Assembly: GCA_018268035.1 (NCBI GenBank)
Contig: JAFDXI010000169.1
Coordinates: forward strand, 1 to 64,000
DNA: 64,000 nucleotides
Source of the DNA: Bacteroidota bacterium
GTDB taxonomy: Bacteria > Bacteroidota > Bacteroidia > Chitinophagales > Chitinophagaceae
Reading direction: 5' to 3'
In this document: positions 55,835 to 64,000 of the stretch, piece by piece
Position numbering within the stretch: position 1 is the stretch's first letter
How the letters are laid out: the number at the start of each line of letters is the position of its first letter
The notes under the pieces: generated by a model
The model's database searches: none
The model's input: only the letters and a program-made list of their open reading frames with translations
What the model was told of the DNA's origin: nothing
Made by a program: the position numbers and the translations under genes

Positions 55835-56962
55835 TTATTGTTTTGAGGCTGTTGCTATAACGCTATAAAATGCAGGCTTCGGTTTGAAATTCCTGTCAAA
55901 CAACAATGGATAATTTGTTCTTCCTGCAATAGGCCAGTTGTTGAGCCAGGATTGCCCGTCATCAACACCCCAGAATGTTATCCGGCTGATATCTTTTTTA
56001 TATTTCATAAACAAGGTGAATAAATCTGAATATGCTTTTGTAAGTTTTGTTTGAATTGAATCAGGTAAATTTTTTTTGTAAGGGTTCATTGCTGCATTGC
56101 CTTTTGCAGTTGCACTTATGTCAGCAGTGTTGTTGTCCCAGGGATTTTTCAATACACTTATATCAAGCTCTGTAAACATTACTTCAATGCCCAAAGCGTT
56201 AAATGCTTTGATGCTTTCTTCAATATTTTTTAATGGAAGGTTATTGATATTCCAATGCCCTTGTATGCCAACACCGTCAATGCGGACACCTGCTGCCTGA
56301 ATTTTTTTAATCAAGGCAATGGCGCCTGCTCTTTTTTGTGGTTGTTCAATATTATAATCATTGTAATAGAGTTTTGAATGAGGTGATGCTTTTTGTGCGA
56401 GCCTGAAAGCATCAACAATATAATCAGGTCCGAGTTTTTGAAGGAAAATGGAATTTCGTAATGTGCCATCTTCATTCAATGCTTCATTTACAACATCCCA
56501 TGAATACACTTTGCCATCATAACGTGAAGCAACAGTGCTTATATGGTTTTCAAAATATTGTTTTACTGAATCCGCATCCTGGTTGTGTTGCATATAGGCG
56601 GGCAATTGGCTATGCCAGATTAAAGTATGCGCATTTACTTTGATATTATTTTTTGCAGCGAATGCAACCAGCATATCAGCATAATGAAAATTATATTCAT
56701 TCCAGCCCGGATGAATGACTTCTGCTTTCATCATATTTTCAGGTGTAACAGCATTAAACTGTTGCTGTATCAACTTATCGGCGCTTTTGTCTTTTCCTAA
56801 TATCTGTTGTGTGTCCATTGCAGTGCCAATCACAAAATCATTTTTAAAAATTTCTTTTAATGATGGGACTGTTGAATTTATTGGCGCAGTTTTTTTCGTG
56901 GTTGAACAACCCACTAAAAACAACGATGAAAAAATAAAAATGAACCTGAAATATTTTATCAC
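55835..56962 (-). CDS. GH10 endo-1,4-beta-xylanase lipoprotein
   Basis: 375 residues with a lipoprotein signal (Cys19 in LFLVGCSTTKK). The GH10 barrel holds the conserved NAVTPENMMKAEVI, HTLIWHSQLPAY, the acid/base Glu160 in WDVVNEALNE and the nucleophile Glu265 in MFTELDIS. It breaks internal xylan bonds; as a lipoprotein it probably sits at the outer membrane, facing the medium or periplasm. The domain is complete and carries no extra carbohydrate-binding module. It is 23 bp from the symporter gene and 32 bp from the SDR gene. Confidence 0.97.
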   Translation of the reverse strand: MIKYFRFIFIFSSLFLVGCSTTKKTAPINSTVPSLKEIFKNDFVIGTAMDTQQILGKDKSADKLIQQQFNAVTPENMMKAEVIHPGWNEYNFHYADMLVAFAAKNNIKVNAHTLIWHSQLPAYMQHNQDADSVKQYFENHISTVASRYDGKVYSWDVVNEALNEDGTLRNSIFLQKLGPDYIVDAFRLAQKASPHSKLYYNDYNIEQPQKRAGAIALIKKIQAAGVRIDGVGIQGHWNINNLPLKNIEESIKAFNALGIEVMFTELDISVLKNPWDNNTADISATAKGNAAMNPYKKNLPDSIQTKLTKAYSDLFTLFMKYKKDISRITFWGVDDGQSWLNNWPIAGRTNYPLLFDRNFKPKPAFYSVIATASKQ

Positions 56963-56994
56963 GTATCAATGATTTTAAAAATGCTGAATGTGTT

Positions 56995-57738
56995 TCAAAA
57001 CCCTATTGAGTTGCCACCATCAACAGGTAATACAACTCCTGTAATATATTTTGATGTATCGCCTGCCATGAATACCGCAGCATCGCCAATATCCGAAGGG
57101 TTACCCATATAACCCATAGGTGTCCTTCCTAAAACTTTTTGTTTTCTTTCAGGGTCATTATTCAAGGCTTTTGCACTCATATCTGTTGCAATGAATCCAG
57201 GTGCGATGCAATTGATGCGAATGCCTTTTGGTGATAGTTCTGTTGCCATTGCTCTTGTCATTCCTTCAATAGCGCCTTTTGATGCAGAGTAGGCAATCAC
57301 TTTTGGTAAGCCATATTGCGATGCCATTGAACTGATGTTGATGATGCTCCCTTTGATATTTTTCTCTACCCATTTTTTTACAACTTCTCTTGATATACTG
57401 AACATAGACGAGACATTGGTATGCATGATGTTACTGAACTCTTCATCACTCACTTCAATAAATTCTTTTTTAAGGTTGATGCCTGCATTGTTCACCAAGA
57501 CATCAATGCTGTTAAATCGGTCAAATAAGTCATTCACCAATTGCGGTATTGCTGAAAGATTATTCAAATCAAATTTTACTGTTTCACATAAAGGCCAAAG
57601 TTTATTTTTTGTGGCCAATAATTTTTTTTCATCCCTGCCAATGATGATTGTGCGGATGTTAGCTGCAACAAATTTCTCTGTTATGGCTAAGCCAATACCA
57701 GAACCACCACCGGTTACTATTGCTGTTTTCTCCTGCAT
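56995..57738 (-). CDS. SDR-family oxidoreductase in the xylan operon
   Basis: 247 residues, a classical short-chain dehydrogenase: nucleotide motif VTGGGSGIG at 8-16, NNAG at 83-86, catalytic Ser137, Tyr150 and Lys154 (YSASKGA), and a C-terminal GVVLPVDGG. It resembles 3-oxoacyl-ACP reductase and gluconate 5-dehydrogenase families, which sequence alone cannot separate. Position between GH67 and GH10 suggests it acts on a sugar product, possibly glucuronate-derived (fructuronate reductase-like or a related hexuronate step). This function is inferred from context only. Confidence 0.88.
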   Translation of the reverse strand: MQEKTAIVTGGGSGIGLAITEKFVAANIRTIIIGRDEKKLLATKNKLWPLCETVKFDLNNLSAIPQLVNDLFDRFNSIDVLVNNAGINLKKEFIEVSDEEFSNIMHTNVSSMFSISREVVKKWVEKNIKGSIINISSMASQYGLPKVIAYSASKGAIEGMTRAMATELSPKGIRINCIAPGFIATDMSAKALNNDPERKQKVLGRTPMGYMGNPSDIGDAAVFMAGDTSKYITGVVLPVDGGNSIGF

Positions 57739-57804
57739 ATTATTTTGTTGAAATATTTTTTAATAATTAAAAACGTATGAAGAAAAAAATCTTTCAGCAT
57801 ATCA

Positions 57805-60030
57805 TTAATTATTTCCACCGATGCCCGGTGAATATGGAAAATTTAATTGTTCATAATACTCCAGTGTTTTATCAGGTTTTTCAACACCGGGTGGAATAGG
57901 CATCTTTGAAAATGTTTGAAAATATTCAATGCATGCATTCTTCCACCACAATGCTTCTTTCTGCTGTATATTTAAAAACATCCTTACTGAATTATATCTT
58001 TCATCATCAATAAAATATTTTAATGAGGCCCATTGTTGCTTCATCCATCTTACGGTATCAACACCTTGTTGGTATTTGTCACATAATTCATCCCATAATA
58101 TTTTTCCATCTTTCATTTTGTGTTGCCATGATACATGATGAAACCACAATAAATATTTTTCATCACAGTTATTTGAGTCGTTCCATTGTTGTTTCGCCTG
58201 CGGCAGGTATTGTGCCAATGCATTGCTGCCGGATGAAGTTCTGTTGAAGCCAATACCATAATCATCTGCACGATGATAATACACAGGGTTCCAGTCGGGC
58301 CTGCCTGCATTATCCACCCATGGCGCTGGACCATAATGATTTCCAGTTCCCATGATGTGATGCAACCCGAGTGGTGTCATATAATTTACCACTGCTTCTC
58401 TTGAAGCCATCATCATTTTTTCAATAGTTGAAACAACTGTCGTGTTATTTGAAAAAGTTTGTTGTATCCATTCATCTGCAATTTGTGTTGCTGTCAAATT
58501 ATTATCCCATGCAAGCCTTCCAAACGCATACCAGTTTGCCTGCCCGAAAGGATGGCCAGTCCAGTTGATATCATTGCCAATGTTGGCAACACCTGCAATG
58601 CCTGTCAAGGAATGTTTGTCAATTGAACCATCAATGATTTTAGCAACAGTTGAATTTTTCCCATGAGAATAGGTGTCTGCATTCAACACTTCTTTAAATA
58701 AAGGCGCTTCATACACAAGATGAGTTCCCTGTCCAAGATATTCCTGCGTTAATTGCAATTCAAGCATCAATGGAGTATAGGGCATTGCACCGAATAAAGA
58801 TGAAAATGGTTCACGTGGTTGAAAATCTATTGGCCCGTTTTTTACCTGGAGCAAAACATTTTTCCTGAACAATCCATCGAGTGGTTTAAACTCATCATAA
58901 GCTTGTTTATATCGGTCTTCAGCAGCAATAGAATTGTTTAAAGCATTATTATTTCCTTCTTCAAAATTTTCATCAGCTTTTTGTGTCCGCACATCATAAA
59001 CAAAAGCCCGCCACATCACTATACCACCATGAGGCGTTAATGCATCTGCAAGCATATTGGCGCCATCGGCATGCGTTCTGCCATAACCCTGCGGGCCGGG
59101 CTGGCCTTCTGAATTTGCTTTTATTAAAAATCCACCAAAGTCAGGTATGAGTTCATATATCTCATTACATTTTTTCTTCCACCAGTTTATCACTGAAGTG
59201 TCAAGCGGGTCTGCTGTTTGTAAACCTCCGATTTCAATGGGTGCATTAAATTTGGCAGTGAGATAAACTTTTATTCCATAAGGCCTGAACACATAAGCGA
59301 GCGCTTTTACTTTCAGTAAATAATCTCTGGTTAAAACAACGGAGATGGCATTGACGTTGGTCAGCACACTGCCATTGATACCGATGGATGCATTGGCCCT
59401 TGCATAATCAATATATCTTTTGTCAATATAATCAGGCAAAGTGTGCCAGTTCCAGATGGAGATGCCTGCATAGCCGCGCTCCACCGTCCTGTTGATATTA
59501 TCCCAATGGTCGAGGATGCGATTTTTGATTTTCGGTATGCTGATGATGGATAAATTAGTAATAGCTTGATGTGTCTGCAATAACCTTAAGAATGCAAACA
59601 CTCCATACAACACACCAATATCATTTGTAGCGCCAATGACAATAATATTTTTATCGTTGATTTTTTTTGATACAATGATGAAGCCATCATTTTTTAAATC
59701 ATAACGGGTAGTTGAAAATATTTCACTGATGATGGATGATGATGCCGGTGTGCCTGCTACAATGCAGTTTTCAGTGATATTTTTTTGTACCGGAATTTTT
59801 TTATCTAATAAAGATTGCAGGTCATTGATTAACTCCTTGCCGGCAACCGAAAGGGTAGGAGAAGTAGTATTGATTTGTACTGCTGAGATTGTATTCCTGT
59901 ATTGCGCTAAAAGTTCTGCATCATCAATTTTATCAAAACGGAGCCAAAGCCGGTAGCCATTTTCAGCGTGGATATTACTGAAGGTCAAAAAGCTGATGCA
60001 TACAATGAAATATATTTTTATCACAACCAC
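57805..60030 (-). CDS. GH67 alpha-glucuronidase
   Basis: 741 residues with an N-terminal signal peptide (about 1-22, ending SNIHAENG). GH67 blocks: YRLWLRFDK near the start, LDHWDNINRTVERGYAGISIWNW region with the conserved NRTVERGYAG, GFLIKANSEGQPGPQGYGRTHADG with a catalytic Glu, KNGPIDFQPREPF, and HHIMGTGNHYGPAPWVDNAGR. It removes (4-O-methyl)glucuronic acid from the non-reducing end of xylo-oligosaccharides, in the periplasm judging by the signal. The start codon is GTG at 60030; no ATG is near. It leads the leftward operon, and a LacI-type operator lies 68 bp upstream. Confidence 0.95.
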   Translation of the reverse strand: MVVIKIYFIVCISFLTFSNIHAENGYRLWLRFDKIDDAELLAQYRNTISAVQINTTSPTLSVAGKELINDLQSLLDKKIPVQKNITENCIVAGTPASSSIISEIFSTTRYDLKNDGFIIVSKKINDKNIIVIGATNDIGVLYGVFAFLRLLQTHQAITNLSIISIPKIKNRILDHWDNINRTVERGYAGISIWNWHTLPDYIDKRYIDYARANASIGINGSVLTNVNAISVVLTRDYLLKVKALAYVFRPYGIKVYLTAKFNAPIEIGGLQTADPLDTSVINWWKKKCNEIYELIPDFGGFLIKANSEGQPGPQGYGRTHADGANMLADALTPHGGIVMWRAFVYDVRTQKADENFEEGNNNALNNSIAAEDRYKQAYDEFKPLDGLFRKNVLLQVKNGPIDFQPREPFSSLFGAMPYTPLMLELQLTQEYLGQGTHLVYEAPLFKEVLNADTYSHGKNSTVAKIIDGSIDKHSLTGIAGVANIGNDINWTGHPFGQANWYAFGRLAWDNNLTATQIADEWIQQTFSNNTTVVSTIEKMMMASREAVVNYMTPLGLHHIMGTGNHYGPAPWVDNAGRPDWNPVYYHRADDYGIGFNRTSSGSNALAQYLPQAKQQWNDSNNCDEKYLLWFHHVSWQHKMKDGKILWDELCDKYQQGVDTVRWMKQQWASLKYFIDDERYNSVRMFLNIQQKEALWWKNACIEYFQTFSKMPIPPGVEKPDKTLEYYEQLNFPYSPGIGGNN

Positions 60031-60554
60031 TTTTCCAGGAATTAAATGTTTAAAACAGTTGATGAAATTAAAGGCCGGGATAAAAATAAAAAAAATGATG
60101 TAATCGGTTGCATAAAATTAAAATTTTTATATTTTGGTGCAAAACACGGCAGAACAAATAGATTGTTTAATGTGCAGATTAGTGGAGCAACAGGTTAATT
60201 AGGTTAGAAGTTATTAAGCAGACGAAGACCAGCTAAAGTGAAATTGATCATATTTGAAATATTGTATTGCATCTTAATTTTTTTAAAATTTATAAAATAT
60301 TCTATGGTTGAAGACAGTTAATTTTTGATTAACATGTTAATGGATATTTTTTGAATTAATTTGATACAAGTAAAAATATGTACAAATGATTTTATTAGAA
60401 ACTTGCATTCGCTTGAAAATTAAAGAATGCTTTATTTGGATATTTATGAAATTAATAAGCTATTGAAGTAATCAGTCAATGTAATGAGTTTCAGCGACAG
60501 AGGATTTCTTATAATGGATTTGTTTAAGGTAGAAGTAATTACTTTTTATTAATC
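60031..60554. other. Promoter region of the xylan operon
   Basis: 524 bases between the GH67 start and the lacI stop, no ORF of note. The left end holds the operator at 60099-60112. The right part is downstream of lacI and shows no clear terminator. Confidence 0.5.
60099..60112. promoter_or_regulatory. LacI-type operator upstream of the GH67 operon
   Basis: TGTAATCGGTTGCA is a near-palindrome with the central CG of LacI/GalR operators. It differs in one base from the site at 61733-61746. It is 68 bp upstream of the GH67 GTG. Confidence 0.75.
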
Positions 60555-61589
60555 TTATTTATGTCCTTTTTTAACTGAAGAATCCCTGACTATTAATTCT
60601 GAGTTTACGACAACAGTGGTAGTGAGGTTCATATCCCACAAGCCTTTCAGGTGATTAATTAATGTACGGGCTGCCACCTGTCCCATTTCAAAACCGGGAT
60701 AATTAATTGTTGTCAGTTTCGGGCTCACTACTTTACCAATGAGGTCATTGTTAAAACCAACGATTGCAATATCCTGTGGTAGCCGGATGCCTGCATCTTT
60801 TAATGCCTGCATCACTATTGCAGCACAGAAATCGTTTGTGATAAAAATTCCATCAGGCAAATGTTTCATTGCAAGTATGCGACTTGCTGCCTTGAGTGCA
60901 TCTTCTTCTTTGATTCCCTCTATGATTACCAATTTTTCATCATACTTGATATGCTTATCATGCAATGCCTGTTTATATCCTCTTGTCCTTTCTGCGTAAA
61001 CATTCCTATTCAGACTTGAAGTAATGATGGCTATGCGTTTGCAACCTTGTCCTATTAAATGAGAAGTAGCATTATATCCAGCCTGGAAATTATTGATAAT
61101 AACTTTAGTAGTATCACTGTTTTCAAAAACCCGGTCAAAAAAAACAACGGGAATTTTTTTATTTTGAAATTGTTTAAAATGTTCCAGGTCTTTTGTATCA
61201 AAAGAAAGCGAAGCAATAACACCATCAACACGTTTGTGAAAAAGATTATTGGCATTGGCAGCTTCAAGTTCCGGGCTTTCTGCAGAGTGTACAATAATAA
61301 GGTTATAACCGGCTTCTGTTGCAATTTTTTCAATGCCTGCTAAAACTGATGTAATAAAATAGCTGTTTAGTTCATGCAGGATTACGCCGATGGTATGAGT
61401 TTTTTGTTGTCGCAGGTTACTGGCAAAAGGGTTATGCCGATAACCTAATTTTTCTGCAAGTGCATTAATTTTTTTGCGGGTAGCTGCACTGATTGATTGG
61501 TTATTATTTAATGCCCTGCTTACAGTGGCTGGTGATACGCCGAGCTTTTCTGCAATGTCGTATATTGTTATTTCTTTTTCTTGTTTCAC
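60555..61589 (-). CDS. LacI-family transcription regulator of the xylan locus
   Basis: 344 residues. The N-terminal helix-turn-helix (about 5-25) reads ITIYDIAEKLGVSPATVSRA, followed by the LacI hinge helix region. The rest is a periplasmic-binding-protein-like sugar domain with IGVILHELNSYFITSVLAGIE and DIAIVGFNNDLIG. It probably represses the xylan and xylose genes until a xylose-like ligand binds. Two matching operators flank its gene (60099 and 61733), the second in the shared lacI/xylA promoter region, which suggests autoregulation. It does not look like the hybrid two-component systems that often control xylan loci in other Bacteroidota. Confidence 0.95.
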   Translation of the reverse strand: MKQEKEITIYDIAEKLGVSPATVSRALNNNQSISAATRKKINALAEKLGYRHNPFASNLRQQKTHTIGVILHELNSYFITSVLAGIEKIATEAGYNLIIVHSAESPELEAANANNLFHKRVDGVIASLSFDTKDLEHFKQFQNKKIPVVFFDRVFENSDTTKVIINNFQAGYNATSHLIGQGCKRIAIITSSLNRNVYAERTRGYKQALHDKHIKYDEKLVIIEGIKEEDALKAASRILAMKHLPDGIFITNDFCAAIVMQALKDAGIRLPQDIAIVGFNNDLIGKVVSPKLTTINYPGFEMGQVAARTLINHLKGLWDMNLTTTVVVNSELIVRDSSVKKGHK

Positions 61590-61902
61590 TGTTATAATGA
61601 ATAATGCCCTAAATGTAAGGTATGTTATGAAAAATTTTAAAACGGCTGATTTTATGAAATGTAAAATTTGATTGCCTGCATTAATAAATTGGTTGTATTA
61701 GGTAATTAAAAATTCTGAATTTTATATTTATATGCAATCGGTTGCAAAAAATTTCTTTATATTGCTGCCGAATATAAAATGGGCGAAAAAGAAAATGAGA
61801 TTGTACAAATAAAATTCAAATCAGAAAAGTTGTAAAAGGAATTTTTCTTTTATGTCAATTATGGATTAAATTGTTTTAAAAATAAAAATAAACTCAGAAT
61901 TT
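61590..61902. other. Divergent control region of lacI and xylA
   Basis: 313 AT-rich bases with no gene. The only clear element is the palindromic operator at 61733-61746, near the middle. Confidence 0.55.
61733..61746. promoter_or_regulatory. LacI-type operator between lacI and xylA
   Basis: TGCAATCGGTTGCA, a palindrome with one asymmetric pair and a central CG. It lies 156 bp before the xylA start and 143 bp before the lacI start. The partner site at 60099-60112 shares 13 of 14 bases. Confidence 0.8.
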
Positions 61903-63234
61903 ATGATGCAGGTAACCTTGGGTGATAAAGAATATTTTAAAAACATTCCCCAGATAAAATTTGAAGGACCGGCAAGTGATAACCCACTTGCTTTCCGATG
62001 GTATGATGAAAACAGGATTATAGCAGGTAAGCCGTTAAAAGAACATTTGCGTTTTGCATGCGCTTACTGGCATTCATTTGTGAATGATGGTGGCGACCCC
62101 TTTGGCCCGGGCACCCATATTTTTGATTGGAATAAAAAGTCTGATGCTGTTGAAAGGGCAAAAGATAAAATGGATGCCGCATTTGAATTCATCACCAAAA
62201 TGAATTTACCCTTTTATTGTTTTCATGATGTGGACATTGTTGATTATACAAAAGATGTAAAAGATAATGATAAACGCCTGCAGGCTTTAGTGGACTATGC
62301 CAAACAAAAACAAGAAATCAGCGGGGCAAAATTATTATGGGGCACTGCCAATGTTTTTTCCAATCCACGTTATATGAATGGTGCTTCTACCAATCCTGAT
62401 TTTCATGTTTTATCACATGCTGCTGCTCAGGTAAAAGGAGCAATTGATGCCACTATTGAATTAGATGGCAGCAATTATGTTTTCTGGGGTGGAAGAGAAG
62501 GGTACATGACTTTGCTGAACACAAACATGAAACGCGAGAAAGAACACCTTGCCCGTTTCCTGCACACTGCAAAAGATTATGCAAGAAAGAATGGTTTTAA
62601 AGGTACATTTTTGATTGAACCAAAGCCGATGGAACCTACCAAACATCAATATGATTATGATTGCGAAACAGTGATCGGCTTTTTGCGTCAATGGGATTTA
62701 ATGAGCGATTTTAAAATCAATATTGAAGTAAACCATGCAACTCTTGCCGGGCATACATTCCAACATGAAATGCAGGTGGCTGCTGATGCTGGTGTGTTAG
62801 GTTCTTTGGATGCTAACCGTGGTGATTATCAGAACGGCTGGGATACTGATCAGTTTCCTAACAATATCAATGAACTCACTGAAGCAATGCTGGTATTTTT
62901 GGAAGCCGGTGGTTTGAAAGATGGTGGTATCAATTTCGATGCAAAGATCCGCCGTTCTTCTACTGATGCAGTTGATTTATTTTATGCACACATAGGCGGT
63001 ATGGACACATTTGCAAGGGCATTGATTACTGCTGATAATATTTTAAATAAATCTGATTATAAAAAATTGCGGCAGGAACGATATGTATCTTACGATAGTG
63101 GCAAAGGCAAAGCATTTGAAGAAGGGAAATTGTCACTGGAAGATTTACATGCTTATGCTATTGAAGCAGGCGAACCTGATGTGAGAAGCGGTAAACAGGA
63201 ATATTTTGAAAATATGGTGAACAGGTATATTTGA
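61903..63234 (+). CDS. xylA: Xylose isomerase
   Basis: 443 residues of the class II xylose isomerase size. It turns D-xylose into D-xylulose in the cytoplasm. Catalytic and metal residues are complete: His108 and Asp111 in CFHDVDIV, Glu239 and Lys241 in [12 protein letters not shown], Glu275 and His278 in [14 protein letters not shown], and the LDANRGD block with further metal Asp. These keep the spacing of the E. coli enzyme. A second Met codon follows the ATG at 61903, so the start could be 61906. It is divergent from lacI and is followed by xylB. Confidence 0.98.
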   Translation: MMQVTLGDKEYFKNIPQIKFEGPASDNPLAFRWYDENRIIAGKPLKEHLRFACAYWHSFVNDGGDPFGPGTHIFDWNKKSDAVERAKDKMDAAFEFITKMNLPFYCFHDVDIVDYTKDVKDNDKRLQALVDYAKQKQEISGAKLLWGTANVFSNPRYMNGASTNPDFHVLSHAAAQVKGAIDATIELDGSNYVFWGGREGYMTLLNTNMKREKEHLARFLHTAKDYARKNGFKGTFLIEPKPMEPTKHQYDYDCETVIGFLRQWDLMSDFKINIEVNHATLAGHTFQHEMQVAADAGVLGSLDANRGDYQNGWDTDQFPNNINELTEAMLVFLEAGGLKDGGINFDAKIRRSSTDAVDLFYAHIGGMDTFARALITADNILNKSDYKKLRQERYVSYDSGKGKAFEEGKLSLEDLHAYAIEAGEPDVRSGKQEYFENMVNRYI

Positions 63235-63330
63235 TTTTTATTCTTCATATCAATAACACAAGAAGATATATTTCTGGTTTTTTAAATTATCACACGCTGT
63301 TGTTGATGAAATAATCATTTTGTTTTTCTA

Positions 63331-64000
63331 TGTTATTACTCGGTATTGATGTTGGTACTTCTTCTGTCAAGGCTTCTGTTGTTGATGGTGCAACTCAACA
63401 AACAATTGCTTCAGTGCAATACCCGGATTCGGAAAGAGCAATTATTTCCTTGCGTCCCGGATGGGCTGAGCAATCACCGGATCTTTGGTGGCAGGATGTA
63501 AAAGCTGCTATTAAGAAACTTCATCACTCAGGTAAATACAACGCAGGCGATATTGGTGCAATTGGCATTTCCTATCAGATGCATGGCCTGGTATTGTTGG
63601 ATAACACTGGTAATGTTTTGCGCGATAGTATTATATGGTGTGATAGCCGTGCTGTGGCTTTGGGGGAAACTGCTTTTGAAAAAATTGGCGCTAAACATTG
63701 CCTTCAAAATTTTCTGAATTCACCTGGCAATTTCACTGCATCAAAACTTGCCTGGGTGAAAGAAAATGAACCAGAAATTTTCAGCAGGATTGATAAGATG
63801 ATGTTACCTGGTGATTTTATTGCACAACGCCTGACAGGTGACATTACGGTTACACCATCATCTTTGTCAGAAGGTATTTTATGGAACTTTGCAGGCAATA
63901 GTTTAGCTGTTGAAGTGATGCAATATTTCGGATTTGATCACAATATTATCCCTGAAATAAAAAATGTTTTTTCCAACCATGGAAGTCTTTTAAAATCTGT
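63331..64000 (+). CDS. xylB: Xylulokinase (5' part, runs off the window)
   Basis: The ATG at 63331 opens a frame that stays open to the window's end (223 codons). The N-terminus LLGIDVGTSSVKASVVDG is the FGGY-kinase phosphate loop; ISYQMHGLVLLD, IIWCDSRAV and NSPGNFTASKLAWVKENEP are typical of xylulokinase. It phosphorylates D-xylulose to xylulose 5-phosphate, which enters the pentose phosphate pathway. It lies 96 bp after xylA on the same strand. The remaining sugar-kinase half is not visible. Confidence 0.95.

Noticed and set aside
57335..57751. 138-codon plus-strand ORF opposite the SDR gene
   Set aside because: Antisense shadow; the SDR motifs on the other strand are complete.
1..64000. 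CRISPR arrays, tRNAs, transposases, integrases, phage or defence genes
   Set aside because: No regularly spaced repeats, no cloverleaf-like sequence and no protein of these kinds was found on either strand.

Overview
The window reads as a piece of an AT-rich chromosome from a Bacteroidota member, most likely family Chitinophagaceae. The evidence is the SusC/SusD outer-membrane pair with SusE-like lipoproteins, type IX secretion components (a long PorU-like C25 peptidase and a PorV/PorQ barrel) with a sorting-domain cargo protein, alternative complex III with its cognate oxidase, LytS/LytTR two-component signalling, and almost no Shine-Dalgarno sequences. The family assignment is inferred from gene style, not from a phylogenetic comparison.

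Layout, left to right. 1-512: 3' end of a 23S rRNA gene, then 5S rRNA and a terminator. 655-3604: TPR-containing LytS-type kinase and LytTR regulator. 3712-6756: a secreted propeller-like protein with a T9SS tail and two tandem small exported paralogues. 6985-8179 (minus): FKBP-type lipoprotein and PurN. 8334-20922 (plus): a respiratory block, actABCDEF (quinol:electron acceptor oxidoreductase), coxB and coxA (CuA/haem-copper oxidase), then ctaB. 20928-27182 (minus): porU-like and porV-like genes. 27632-34436 (minus): susC, susD and two SusE-like lipoprotein genes. 35112-37055 (minus): orphan lipoprotein and pdxJ. 37450-41453 (plus): a clan GH-A-like protein, a DUF2911 protein, and the agmatine-to-putrescine pair aguB/aguA. 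41944-43875: ClC chloride transporter with CBS domains. 44210-50818: a cell-surface polysaccharide region in two convergent arms. 51112-64000: a xylan/glucuronoxylan utilisation locus that runs off the right edge.

The xylan locus is the most coherent system. On the minus strand GH67 alpha-glucuronidase, an SDR oxidoreductase, GH10 xylanase, a GPH-type sugar:cation symporter, GH43 and a SASA-type acetylesterase form one apparent operon. A LacI-type regulator follows, and xylA-xylB run divergently. Two almost identical 14-bp palindromes with a central CG, one before the GH67 gene and one between lacI and xylA, look like the operators that join both arms into one regulon. Signal peptides suggest extracytoplasmic GH10, GH67 and esterase, with a cytoplasmic GH43 feeding xylose to XylA and XylB.

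No mobile element, CRISPR array, tRNA, phage or defence locus was seen. No clearly undescribed biological system was found. The best leads are the paired operators, a dispersed inverted intergenic repeat (35033 and 41583), twin hairpins inside the act operon, the SusCD-SusE locus without enzymes, and the two-armed polysaccharide region with two distant FAD enzymes.
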